This document shows positions 8,216 through 16,807 of a DNA stretch of 64,000 nucleotides, one piece after another (the first letter of the stretch is position 1; the number at the start of each line of letters is the position of its first letter). A program made the translations under genes and the position numbers. The stretch comes from Xanthocytophaga flava. GTDB taxonomy: Bacteria; Bacteroidota; Bacteroidia; Cytophagales; 172606-1. The notes beneath the pieces were generated by a model. It was not told where the DNA came from, did not search any database, and worked only from the letters and a program-made list of their open reading frames with translations. The stretch spans positions 30,420 through 94,419 of the forward strand of contig NZ_JASJOR010000035.1 in NCBI RefSeq assembly GCF_030068545.1. Direction: 5' to 3'.

Positions 8216-8238
8216 TCTTTTCCTATTCTGTTACTGAT
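8200..8238. terminator. Convergent inverted repeat at the ends of two small genes
   Basis: A perfect 12-bp stem (ATCAGTAACAGA at 8200-8211 pairing with 8227-8238) encloses a 15-base loop containing a T-rich stretch. The arms lie in the last codons of the genes on both strands, so both proteins end in SVTE. A bidirectional terminator role is inferred. Confidence 0.6.
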
Positions 8239-8573
8239 CCGGAAGCAGGCTTGTCTGTTTCGTCATATATCTCCAGCAATCTTTCCAACTCATTTGCTGG
8301 TAGAGTTTCTAACTGTATGATGAAAGGAGCATATGATCTAAGATCAGCATTAAACTGAAGCGTAACGTCTAACAACTCACGGATTATCTCTAGTTGTTCT
8401 TTTGCTTGGTGTAGTTTACGGATCTGTGAAAGTGAAATAGGTAAGCTAGCAACTTTATGGCAAGCAAGTGATTTACGGAGATAGTCACAAAAGAGAGAAT
8501 AGGCCTCCCGATCCTTTAACATGAATTTAACAGAATTTAATAAAATAATGTCCAGTAAATTTTGACGCATCAC
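8223..8573 (-). CDS. Hypothetical 116-residue helical protein
   Basis: The product is not recognised. It is predicted to be all-helical and soluble, with a hydrophobic N-terminal helix (NLLDIILLNSVKFML), a Leu-rich middle (AKEQLEIIRELLDVTL) and an acidic C-terminus. Start can be either of two adjacent ATG codons (8573 or 8570). It lies beside the A/B small-protein cluster on the same strand and may belong to the same accessory module. No nuclease, toxin or antitoxin motif can be seen. Confidence 0.5.
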   Translation of the reverse strand: MMRQNLLDIILLNSVKFMLKDREAYSLFCDYLRKSLACHKVASLPISLSQIRKLHQAKEQLEIIRELLDVTLQFNADLRSYAPFIIQLETLPANELERLLEIYDETDKPASGSVTE

Positions 8574-8687
8574 AGTATAGCATTTTTAGCAGACAGGCAC
8601 ACAGCACAATACTACAAGACATAAAAAATAATACCTCTCAGATCTCTGGCTCTGAGTGAAATAGAGAATTGTGTAGCTCGCCCGAAG

Positions 8688-8822
8688 ATGCGTCAGGTAA
8701 ACGACAAAACGCATGAGATCTTATGGGTATTTGTAGCCCCACCTATTCAGAAGAAAAAATCTAAATCCACAAAAAGGGAAAAGGGAGAGATCCGAAAGCC
8801 ATCTCTGTATTTAAGAGCATGA
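8688..8822 (+). CDS. Possible 44-residue basic peptide
   Basis: An ATG at 8688 opens a short frame with a hydrophobic start (HEILWVFVAPPI) and a very basic centre (QKKKSKSTKREKGEIRK). There is no homology that can be named and no duplicate in the window, so coding potential is weak. Confidence 0.22.
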   Translation: MRQVNDKTHEILWVFVAPPIQKKKSKSTKREKGEIRKPSLYLRA

Positions 8823-8910
8823 ACATACATCGGGCATCCTAATGTGAATAAACAATCCCAAGCCTTGTATAGCTACTCAGAGTAATCATTACTTTGTTTG
8901 TGGCAACCAA

Positions 8911-9090
8911 ATGCGAAGTAAAAGTAGTCAGAATTCGCCTGACAATAAAATTCGTATACTTGAATTACAAGCAAAACAAGTATTGAATGCCGTTCAAAGG
9001 CAGTTTGCCGTCATTAACGCCTTCCCAAATAACAAGCTCAATCCCCTGTATTGGCAGAAGGTAGAACAAGCAATGACCTTTTACGGTTAG
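8911..9090 (+). CDS. Possible 59-residue small protein
   Basis: An ATG at 8911 opens a frame with balanced composition: a charged N-terminus, a helix IRILELQAKQVLNAVQRQFA and a tail with NPLYWQKVEQAMTFYG. A convincing terminator hairpin follows 80 bp after the stop, which supports a short transcript. It is not recognised. The surrounding 500 bp contain no better frame on either strand. Confidence 0.45.
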   Translation: MRSKSSQNSPDNKIRILELQAKQVLNAVQRQFAVINAFPNNKLNPLYWQKVEQAMTFYG

Positions 9091-9169
9091 CTCAAAGCCT
9101 ATAGTTAATTCCTGCAGGAAGAGCAAATCTGGTCATAAGTATAGTAGTCTAACTATTGGAAATAAACAA

Positions 9170-9197
9170 TCCCGGCACTTTGTGTCGGGACTGTTTT
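9170..9197 (+). terminator. Rho-independent terminator
   Basis: A 9-bp stem (TCCCGGCAC pairing with GTGTCGGGA, one G-U) with a 3-base loop is followed by CTGTTTT. It probably ends the transcript of the small gene at 8911. Confidence 0.75.
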
Positions 9198-9637
9198 AAA
9201 GCTAGATAGTTACAAAGGGCTGAAACAGCCAGTCGTAAAACTGAACTCATCTTTAATTTACTTAACAATAGCCGAAAACAGAACAGATAAACAGATCTTA
9301 TAATCACATAAAATCCGCCTAACCAAGAGAATGCGCAACTTTTGGTGAGCCTGATAATTTCCGCTTTCTGGTAGTGTAAGATACACAAAAAATCTCCAAA
9401 ACAGCGAAAATTTTTCAGGAGTGGAAATGTATCGTTTTTATTTTTGTCTATCTGAACTTCTGGTTATCGGTTAGGGCTTGCTATGCATCTTAGTAAACTT
9501 GTTTAATAAAGGTTACACTCTGGTTATTCCCATTTGTCGTAAAGACTGGTTAACACGTTTGATAACACCTTGTAACCTTTAGAAAACCATAGCGCGAAAA
9601 AACCGAAAATCCGCTAATCCAACACCCTGACAATCAC
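9198..9637. other. Gene-free stretch
   Basis: No convincing frame or RNA gene is visible in these 440 bases. A 79-codon minus-strand frame overlaps the terminator at 9170 and is hydrophobic and unlike a known protein. Confidence 0.4.
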
Positions 9638-9898
9638 ATGTATTTTGATAAAAGAAACCCTATAGAGGCGATAAGTGGGGAGCCACATTCAAACACTACC
9701 TGGTATTGGATGACACCAACCCCAAAAACAAATAGGATCTATTAGGAAGAAACGTTTAACTATGTAGCACATGAATCTCTAGAACCACAAAAAACTATTT
9801 ATCGTGTAATGGCGGATTCATTATCAAACGTATTATCTAAAGCGAAAAGAGAGAACAAACTAAATTCTATAGACACTAAATTCTACACACATAAATAG
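9638..9898 (+). pseudogene. Short coding remnant interrupted by an in-frame TAG
   Basis: From an ATG at 9638 the frame runs 35 codons (MYFDKRNPIEAISGEPH and so on) to a TAG at 9743. It continues in the same frame as EETFNYVAHESLEPQKTIYR and MADSLSNVLSKAKRENKLNS to a TAG at 9896. Both halves have protein-like composition, so a single amber mutation in an 86-codon gene would explain the pattern. The family is not recognised, and chance cannot be excluded. Confidence 0.3.
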
Positions 9899-10612
9899 TA
9901 AGTTAAATAATACTTATCGAATCACTCATGTAGCATCAGATGCAGATGACAAAATTACGGCTATTGATGGCAGGGTATATAAACCATAGATGAATACACA
10001 ATAACTATTCTTACTACAAATAGGATCTTCCTTATAAAAATGTAAATTTCCTCACACGCATAGAAAACACACAAATCCGCTAAAATACACTTGTATAAAT
10101 TAAAGTAACTAGCCTTTTCAGATGCTTCTATAAGAGTTGTTTTTAGCTTTCTCTGAACTAGCTAGTTGAAAAGCCAACTCTGAATACTAAGGCTTACGAG
10201 CTCTTATTGTTGATAAGCACACTGTTCCACTGACAAGTATTACTCAGGAACAGATGCATAGTTACCGGAACGTAAAAATCGCTATATCCGACAAAAGAGA
10301 CAGTAGTTACAATAGAGTCAACTATAGAAACAGCTGAAACTTCTAAGAAGAAAGGTTCGTAATAGGTTTCAGTATAACAAATAAGTAATGATTCATTGTA
10401 AAAAGCCATCAGTCTCTGGTGGTTTTTTTAGTTTTACCTGTCCGAATACAAGTAAAGGCTTATGATTTCAACTATATATAACATTGTCCCAACAGTTTTC
10501 ACTTAGGCTTTTGCAAATGAATTAGAAAGGATTTTCCTCTGGAAAAAGACCGTTACTACCACTTAGCATAATAAGAACCTCAAGTATAATGAGATAATTT
10601 AGGGTAAACATA
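9899..10612. other. Gene-poor stretch with possible coding debris
   Basis: No intact gene is supported. Short open pieces such as YRITHVASDADDKITAIDG near 9920-9990 and ALIVDKHTVPLTSITQEQ near 10200 on the plus strand have protein-like composition but no start or family. The block appears to be decayed accessory DNA next to the IS remnant. Confidence 0.35.
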
Positions 10613-10632
10613 GAAGTTGTTTAGTAAAAAGA

Positions 10633-10700
10633 AAGGATTTCCAAAAAAGAGTGAATTTTGAGATACGAACCAAAAAATATCACTCCAAATGGAAGTCCTT
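10633..10700 (+). promoter_or_regulatory. Nested hairpin upstream of the transposase fragment
   Basis: Two successive stems, AAGGATTTCCA with TGGAAGTCCTT (10 of 11 paired) and GAGTGA with TCACTC, form one long interrupted hairpin ending 5 bp before the ATG at 10706. Such structures in IS elements can block translation from transcripts that read in from outside. That role is inferred. Confidence 0.45.
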
Positions 10701-10705
10701 GAAAT

Positions 10706-10996
10706 ATGATCTGTGAAGCTCTATGTGAAAAACAAAAGCCTAAAAAACAAAAAGATAATCAACAATCGACTGATAGACAGTATGGTATGCTTTCTTATAA
10801 TACGACTCCCTATCATTACTTTGATGAACTCTTATATTCGTATCGAACCGTCATTGAGCAGGCCAATGCTTGGCTGGATAGTTTCAAAGTGTTATTAATT
10901 CGATTTGAGACAAAGGCTCATACATGGACATCTCTATTATATATAGCCTTCTCTATTCGTTTTTCACGTAAAATTCAACCTCTTGATAAATACTAA
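10706..10996 (+). pseudogene. Transposase C-terminal fragment (IS5-like)
   Basis: The last 60 residues (YRTVIEQANAWLDSFKVLLI then RFETKAHTWTSLLYIAF) match the C-terminal signature of IS5-like DDE transposases: a (V/I)E-x-x-NAWLD block, a RFE/D-T block and a terminal hydrophobic helix. The N-terminal 35 residues are Lys- and Gln-rich and do not resemble a transposase. The DDE catalytic aspartates are absent, so the protein cannot be active alone. The stop TAA lies in the right terminal repeat. Confidence 0.6.
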
Positions 10997-11118
10997 ACAA
11001 CTTCAATAGTGGAAAACATGATTCAAAAGAAATTCTAATTTTTAACAGATTGATATTGTCCTACTGTGTGGAAAGCGTTTGAGCGAATTTTGCATCAAAG
11101 TCCGGTACACTATTGACT

Positions 11119-11505
11119 TCAAGTAGTAGCCTGAATCCAGTCTTTAACTATTTGGATTAGCATAGATTGGTTGTTTTCCACATCCTTCATACTGGTAAAG
11201 GTAGCAACAGCCCGATCATTTTCCTTCCAAGTCAATAACTTAGAGGGATCCTCGATCAGATAAGTGGCAGGCTGAACTTGTTTTTTAACACCTCTATGAA
11301 AAATCAGTTGCACCGATTTAGGTGGTTGAATCTTCATTGTAATCCGATCTTCATCCCTTATACTATAATTGGGTCCATTCCATTTAATAGTTTCAGTTAA
11401 CTCAGCAGATGCCTCCATAATATATAACCTGAGTTGTTCAATTTCTTTTCGAAAAGGATGGTTTAATTCATCTAGAAATCGGGTCACTTCCTGATTAAGA
11501 TTCAT
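11119..11505 (-). CDS. DUF1801 (YdhG/YjbR-like) domain protein
   Basis: The 128-residue protein has the DUF1801 layout: an N-terminal helix LNHPFRKEIEQLRLYI, the hallmark ETIKWNGPNYSI, a beta strand region with VQLIFHRG, and a C-terminal helix after ENDRAVATF. The family is small and cytoplasmic, and no enzymatic function is established. Length is typical. It stands alone next to the IS remnant. Confidence 0.8.
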   Translation of the reverse strand: MNLNQEVTRFLDELNHPFRKEIEQLRLYIMEASAELTETIKWNGPNYSIRDEDRITMKIQPPKSVQLIFHRGVKKQVQPATYLIEDPSKLLTWKENDRAVATFTSMKDVENNQSMLIQIVKDWIQATT

Positions 11506-11529
11506 TGTCTTAAGGTATAAGTTATATGG

Positions 11530-12036
11530 ATGATAGATGAAGTTATTATTTTTTATAAAATCTGTTACAATTACTTAATTGATTTCGCCCCAGAATTTAT
11601 CTTTTTGTCTTGTGGTATGCCAAGACTTTTTACGCAAGCCTCAATGCGACAACATCCTAACCCGCTATCAGGCTACTGTCAAGTGATTGATGACAGCATT
11701 CGTGACGGTTTCTAAGCTACAACTAATGCTATAAGGTACAACTATGGCAAACGCAATACAGGAACTAAAGACTATGAAAAGGCAGTGAGAGTTTATTACC
11801 AAACAAAAAGAATTAAACAAAATGAATACCAACAGTGACAGGGCATCATAGGTATGAGTCTACAACAATTGTATCAGTATGCAACTCTGTTGACAAGAAA
11901 TGTAAATAGCTTTAAGCGGTTTCTTTCTCCAGAAAATCTAGAATCTGATCAGGTTAAAAAGAGGATTGCACATCTCAATGCTACTCTTTCATCAAGTAAT
12001 TTTCTGATTTATTTTAAGGCAGCTTTACTCTGTTGA
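11530..12036 (+). pseudogene. Coding remnant interrupted by two in-frame stops
   Basis: One frame is open from an ATG at 11530 to the stop at 12034-12036 except for a TAA at 11713 and a TGA at 11836. The three pieces are protein-like: QASMRQHPNPLSGYCQVIDD, then YNYGKRNTGTKDYEKAVRVY, then MSLQQLYQYATLLTRNVNSF. Two stops in about 167 codons in an otherwise open frame suggest a decayed gene. No family is recognised. Chance continuation of unrelated short frames is the main alternative. Confidence 0.3.
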
Positions 12037-12242
12037 GTAAGTGTTTTGTACTTATTCATTGCGGTGTACTACTTGCGAATAAAGGCTTGTTCGTCGGTAT
12101 TCCAGATGCGAAAATTAATGTACCATCTTTTTGTTACGTCCCTGTTAGAATGGAAAAGTCTAGGCTCGTAATCAGGGTCAAGGTTATTACTCATTGTGTA
12201 AAAAACTGTGATAGTTTGCTGTATGGATTCGCAAATAACTGA

Positions 12243-12574
12243 TTTTAAATCGATTAAAAAATAAAAAAGGACAACCAGAAGCTGTCCCCTTTTACAATCA
12301 AACCATACAAAACTATGATAAAATGTAATTCTTAACCTTAACCGTTATATTGTCATACTACATGAAGTCCTATTTTTTATTTTATATATCCAAAGGTATA
12401 GCACGCGTTTCAAAAAGTCAAGAAAATATCGACTTATTTTACAAAAAAAAGTCAGATAAGTGCAATTTTTATAAAGTCTAAACTGTCCGATATAAGAAGA
12501 TAGTGTTACTATTATACACTTTAGTGGATCAACTCTCGCAAAAACCACTATAAATGAGGCAATTATCTAAACTA
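12243..12574. other. Intergenic region bordering the accessory stretch
   Basis: No gene is seen. A hairpin followed by T lies at 12264-12294; the rest is AT-rich spacer before the convergent end of the gene at 12575. Confidence 0.45.
12264..12294 (+). terminator. Terminator-like hairpin
   Basis: AAAAGGACA pairs with TGTCC and TTTT across a two-C bulge, with a loop of about eight bases. It could end plus-strand transcripts from the decayed region or, read the other way, the gene at 12575. Confidence 0.5.
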
Positions 12575-12949
12575 TTAGTCTTCCGGATAAGGAATAAAAA
12601 CGAAATTGGTAAATTCCTCATCTACGACAAATAAGCAGCAGTACTCATCCGGATCTTTATAGGCGGCTTTGAAAACATCTTCATCCTCTACAATCTTCCG
12701 CTGCACAAACTCATCCAAAAAGGAAGCATAGTAATTCCAGTCTGTACCTACTTCATATTTACGAATCAGCAGTTGCCCAATAGGGAGTTCAATTGTACAA
12801 ACGGGAAAAATCGGATAGTCAGAAAACCCTCGTTTACGAATAGCATACGAAGCCTCTTTAACGGCATCTGCTACTAATACAAAGTCTTTACTGATGGTTC
12901 CCAAATAACGACCATTCAGTTCAGGATCATTAGCACTATTATCAATCAT
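12575..12949 (-). CDS. Conserved hypothetical protein downstream of rlmD
   Basis: The 124-residue acidic protein is not assigned to a family. It has alternating beta strands and a C-terminal strand pair (CCLFVVDEEFTNFVFIPYPED), with many Asp, Glu and aromatic residues and no export signal. It begins 21 bp after the rlmD stop on the same strand, so it is very probably co-transcribed with rlmD. An intact frame with ordinary composition supports a real gene; no function is proposed. Confidence 0.6.
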   Translation of the reverse strand: MIDNSANDPELNGRYLGTISKDFVLVADAVKEASYAIRKRGFSDYPIFPVCTIELPIGQLLIRKYEVGTDWNYYASFLDEFVQRKIVEDEDVFKAAYKDPDEYCCLFVVDEEFTNFVFIPYPED

Positions 12950-12970
12950 ACTTGGTTGTGTAGTTTTTAT

Positions 12971-14392
12971 TTAGTTACTCACAGGTCTTTTCTCCAGCCA
13001 TGCTACATTTTCTACATGGTATGTATGCGGAAACATATCTACAGGTTGAACAGCCATTACAACATATTTCTCATCCAGTAGAGCCAGATCCCGAGCTTGC
13101 GTAGCAGGATTGCAACTTACATAGACAATACGTTGTGGAGCTACTTTCAGCAGCATTTCGACTACCTTGGCATCCATACCAGCTCGCGGAGGATCAGTAA
13201 TGACTACATCCGGATATCCATTCGCTTGCAGAAAGTCTTCCGTCAGCAAATCCTTCATATCGCCAGCAAAAAATGCGGTATTGGAGATACCATTTACTTC
13301 CGAATTGATTTTAGCATCTTCAATGGCCATAGGTACATACTCCAATCCAACCACTTTCTTTGCCTGACGAGCTACAAAGTTGGCAATCGTACCTGTACCT
13401 GTGTACAAATCATATACCAGTTCATCTCCTTTCAGATCAGCATACGTACGCGCTATTGTATATAATTCTAGCGCCTGTTCTGCATTCGTTTGATAAAAGG
13501 ATTTAGGACCAACTCTAAATTCCAGATCCTCCATCTTCTCTGTGATGTAGGGTTTGCCATGGTAGGTCACAACTTCCAGATCATGAAATGTCTCATTTCC
13601 TTTGGCATTGATCACATATTGTAGTGAGGTGATAGCAGGAAATGTATCTCTCAGAAAATCAAGTAAAGCATAAAGCTTTGGTTCATCTTTGGAAAACACT
13701 TGTACAATTACCATTAATTCACCAGTGGTGGTAGTACGGATAATTAAGTTCCGCAAAAAACCTTCCTGCTTTACCAAATCAAAGAAAGGATAGTTATTCT
13801 GACGAGCAAATTCTCTTACTGCCAAACGGATCTTATTAGAAGGGTCAGGCTGTAGATAACAAGTTTCTATATCCAGTATTTTATCGAATCGTTTGGGAAT
13901 GTGAAAACCCAACGCTGTTCGATCTGTTATTTCTCCTTTCTGCATATCCTCATCTGTCAGCCATCGGTTAGATGAGAAGGTATATTCAAGTTTATTGCGG
14001 TAATAGGTAGTTGCTTTGGAAGGAAGAATGGGTTGTATTTCAGGCAGGTGAATCTTTCCAATCCGCTCAAGATTGTCAGTTACCTGATCCTGCTTTTGCG
14101 CAAGTTGTGTTGTATAGGGAATATGTTGCCATTTACATCCTCCACAAACTCCAAAATGCTGGCAAAATGGAGTAGTTCTTTGAGACGAGGCTTCATGGAT
14201 TTTTATTACCTGTGCTTCCCAAAAATTTTTCTTTTGCTTGAATACACGCAAGTCTACAACATCACCTGGAGCCACTATGCCTTCAATAAATACCACAATC
14301 TCTCCATAACGGGCCAGACATTTTCCTTCTGCAGCAAAATCGCTGACAGTAATTTTCTCCAGAATGGGATAACTTTTATTCTTTTTTCGCAT
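12971..14392 (-). CDS. rlmD: 23S rRNA (uracil-C5)-methyltransferase RlmD
   Basis: The enzyme methylates C5 of a uridine in 23S rRNA (U1939 in E. coli) with S-adenosylmethionine. The 473-residue protein has an N-terminal TRAM domain, an iron-sulfur cysteine motif (C-x5-C-x2-C in PFCQHFGVCGGCKWQ), the SAM site DLYTGTGTIANFVA, a DPPRAGMD motif and the catalytic-cysteine block YVSCNPATQARDL. Length is that of RlmD/RumA-type enzymes. The fourth cluster Cys is probably in ETCYLQ. The related RlmCD of Gram-positives is an alternative subfamily name. Confidence 0.92.
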   Translation of the reverse strand: MRKKNKSYPILEKITVSDFAAEGKCLARYGEIVVFIEGIVAPGDVVDLRVFKQKKNFWEAQVIKIHEASSQRTTPFCQHFGVCGGCKWQHIPYTTQLAQKQDQVTDNLERIGKIHLPEIQPILPSKATTYYRNKLEYTFSSNRWLTDEDMQKGEITDRTALGFHIPKRFDKILDIETCYLQPDPSNKIRLAVREFARQNNYPFFDLVKQEGFLRNLIIRTTTTGELMVIVQVFSKDEPKLYALLDFLRDTFPAITSLQYVINAKGNETFHDLEVVTYHGKPYITEKMEDLEFRVGPKSFYQTNAEQALELYTIARTYADLKGDELVYDLYTGTGTIANFVARQAKKVVGLEYVPMAIEDAKINSEVNGISNTAFFAGDMKDLLTEDFLQANGYPDVVITDPPRAGMDAKVVEMLLKVAPQRIVYVSCNPATQARDLALLDEKYVVMAVQPVDMFPHTYHVENVAWLEKRPVSN

Positions 14393-14674
14393 ACGAGTGC
14401 AAAATTACGGAAATGTCTCCGAAAAACAGTATTTACCAATGATTAGAAAACAGAATGTATTTAATAGTTGGATGAATACATGAAAAGTCTAAACAGAGGC
14501 ATATATAAAACCTGCATTTTTATGTCTTGGCCAAATTATTTATCTTTCATACACAGGAACTTATGTATAAGTAAAAATCGTTCTTCAAAAGGCCTTTTCC
14601 TAAAACTTTTCACTTTGAGAAGAGGTTTTTAGCAGCATGTTTTTCAAAATCACTATTGAAAACCGGATTAATTT

Positions 14675-16696
14675 ATGTCTTTTCAGATAACATCAGAATA
14701 CCAACCAACAGGCGATCAGCCTAAAGCTATAGAACAATTGACAGAAGGAGTATTAACAGGAGAACCTTCTCAAACATTACTAGGTGTAACAGGTTCTGGT
14801 AAGACATTTACTATTGCCAATGTTATCCAGAATGTAGAGAAACCCACTCTGGTATTAAGTCATAACAAAACTCTGGCAGCTCAGCTGTACGGAGAGTTTA
14901 AACAATTCTTCCCCAACAATGCGGTTGAGTACTTTATTTCCTACTATGATTATTACCAACCTGAGGCCTACATGGCCACTACGGATACTTATATTGAAAA
15001 AGATCTGATGATTAATGAGGAAATAGAAAAACTACGGCTTTCGGCTACCTCAGCTCTTATGAGTGGGCGAAGAGATGTGATTGTAGTGGCGTCTGTATCC
15101 TGTATTTATGGTATGGGTAATCCGGAAGAATATGAGAAGAGTATCTTACAGTTGCAAAGAGGACAGACACTGGCTCGTAACCGACTTTTATTTTCATTGG
15201 TCGATATTTTATATAGCCGAACAGAAGCAGAATTTACACGTGGTACATTTCGGGTCAAGGGAGACACGGTGGATGTGTTCCCTGCTTATGCAGACTATGG
15301 TTACCGGATTATCTTTTTTGGAGACGAGATAGAAGCACTGCAACGTATAGATCCTCAATCAGGCCGGAAGCTTTCTGACCAACCAGCTATTTCTATTTTT
15401 CCAGCGAACCTGTTCGTAACAGGACGTGATACATTAAATAGTGCCATCCAGCATATCCAAAGTGACCTGGTAGCACAGATACGTTATTTTGAAGAAGAAG
15501 ACAAGTACCAGGAAGCACAGCGTATTAAAGAAAGAACTGAATTTGATATGGAAATGATGCGTGAACTCGGTTACTGTTCAGGTATCGAGAACTATTCGCG
15601 CTATTTTGATGGCCGGATTCCAGGTGCAAGACCTTTCTGTTTGCTGGATTATTTTCCAGATGACTTTTTATTGGTGGTGGATGAAAGCCACGTCACCTTA
15701 CCTCAGATCAGGGCTATGTGGGGCGGTGACCGCTCCCGTAAAACAGCACTGGTAGAGTTTGGATTTCGACTTCCTTCTGCATTGGATAACAGACCTCTTA
15801 CCTTCAATGAATTTGAGGAGTTAACCAATCAGATTATTTATGTTTCGGCAACTCCTGGAGATTATGAACTAAGACGATCTGAAGGTGTTGTGGTTGAACA
15901 AATCATTCGTCCTACAGGCTTATTGGATCCGGAAATAGAAGTTCGTCCAAGTCTGAATCAGGTAGACGATCTGTTGGATGAAGTAGAAGAAAGAGTGAAA
16001 CTAGAGGAAAGAGTATTAGTCACTACATTGACCAAACGTATGGCAGAGGAGTTGACTAAATATATGGATAAGTTAGGAATTCGATGCCGATATATTCACT
16101 CAGAGGTTAAAGCACTGGATCGGGTGGAGATTCTTCGTGAACTACGTCTTGGGGTATTTGATGTACTGGTAGGTGTAAACCTGCTGCGTGAAGGTCTTGA
16201 CTTACCAGAGGTAACATTGGTCGCCATTATGGATGCTGATAAAGAAGGATTCTTGCGAGATGTACGATCTTTAATACAGACAATAGGAAGGGCAGCTCGT
16301 AATGATAGAGGCAAAGTAATCATGTATGCAGATAAGATGACACAATCTATGCAGAAAGCCATTGATGAAACCAATAGACGGCGCCTTATACAGCAAGATT
16401 ATAATACAGCCAATGGCATCACACCACGTACAGTGAAAAAATCGCGAGAAGCTATTCTTACCCAAACTTCTGTAGCCGATGCCCGCAAGGAAGCCAAGCA
16501 ATATTATGTAGAGAGTGAAGAGGTAAGTGTTGCGGCTGATCCGATAGTTTCTTATATGTCACGAGACCAACTGGAAAAATTACTTCAAGAAACTCAGAAA
16601 AAGATGGAACGTGCAGCCAAAGACCTGGACTTTGTAGAGGCAGCCCGCTTTCGGGATGAAATGGTTGAATTGAAACGTATGTTGAAAGAACGTTGA
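14675..16696 (+). CDS. uvrB: Excinuclease ABC subunit B
   Basis: UvrB is the DNA-loading helicase-like subunit of nucleotide excision repair and works with UvrA and UvrC. The 673-residue protein has the Walker A motif GVTGSGKT near residue 35, the beta-hairpin region YYDYYQPEAYMA, the DESHVTLPQ motif, helicase motifs V and VI (LLREGLDLPEV and QTIGRAARN), and a C-terminal UVR domain (DLDFVEAARFRDEM) that contacts UvrC. Length and order are canonical. It is monocistronic or weakly linked to the pfkB that follows. Confidence 0.97.
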   Translation: MSFQITSEYQPTGDQPKAIEQLTEGVLTGEPSQTLLGVTGSGKTFTIANVIQNVEKPTLVLSHNKTLAAQLYGEFKQFFPNNAVEYFISYYDYYQPEAYMATTDTYIEKDLMINEEIEKLRLSATSALMSGRRDVIVVASVSCIYGMGNPEEYEKSILQLQRGQTLARNRLLFSLVDILYSRTEAEFTRGTFRVKGDTVDVFPAYADYGYRIIFFGDEIEALQRIDPQSGRKLSDQPAISIFPANLFVTGRDTLNSAIQHIQSDLVAQIRYFEEEDKYQEAQRIKERTEFDMEMMRELGYCSGIENYSRYFDGRIPGARPFCLLDYFPDDFLLVVDESHVTLPQIRAMWGGDRSRKTALVEFGFRLPSALDNRPLTFNEFEELTNQIIYVSATPGDYELRRSEGVVVEQIIRPTGLLDPEIEVRPSLNQVDDLLDEVEERVKLEERVLVTTLTKRMAEELTKYMDKLGIRCRYIHSEVKALDRVEILRELRLGVFDVLVGVNLLREGLDLPEVTLVAIMDADKEGFLRDVRSLIQTIGRAARNDRGKVIMYADKMTQSMQKAIDETNRRRLIQQDYNTANGITPRTVKKSREAILTQTSVADARKEAKQYYVESEEVSVAADPIVSYMSRDQLEKLLQETQKKMERAAKDLDFVEAARFRDEMVELKRMLKER

Positions 16697-16807
16697 TTTT
16701 TATTGGAAAAGAGTAGAATAAAGTAATATTTTGCCTATGTTGTGATCTATGATGCTATAAATCACAGCATTTCAACAAATCAACATTTACTACGACAGCT
16801 TCTTCAG

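Larger units (their letters stand above)
10613..11004 (+). mobile_element. Internally deleted insertion sequence, IS5-like, with 14-bp terminal inverted repeats
   Basis: Perfect 14-bp inverted repeats (GAAGTTGTTTAGTA at 10613-10626 and its complement at 10991-11004) bound a 392-bp segment. The only frame inside it encodes a transposase C-terminus whose stop codon overlaps the right repeat, as is usual in compact IS elements. Intact relatives would be roughly 0.8-1 kb, so most of the transposase is missing. No exact target-site duplication could be assigned. Just inside the left end a nested hairpin (10633-10700) precedes the frame. Confidence 0.6.

Noticed and set aside
9149..9388. 79-codon minus-strand hydrophobic frame
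   Set aside because: Ends across the terminator hairpin at 9170 and has no recognisable pattern.
10194..10409. 71-codon minus-strand frame
   Set aside because: Composition is unlike local proteins, and the plus strand carries an equally plausible coding scrap; neither is convincing.
12033..12242. 69-codon plus-strand frame starting with TTG
   Set aside because: No family, weak start, directly follows a decayed frame; treated as debris.
12345..12548. 67-codon minus-strand frame
   Set aside because: Lies in AT-rich spacer and has no protein-like features.
13097..13465. 122-codon frame antisense to rlmD
   Set aside because: Shadow of a well-supported gene on the other strand.
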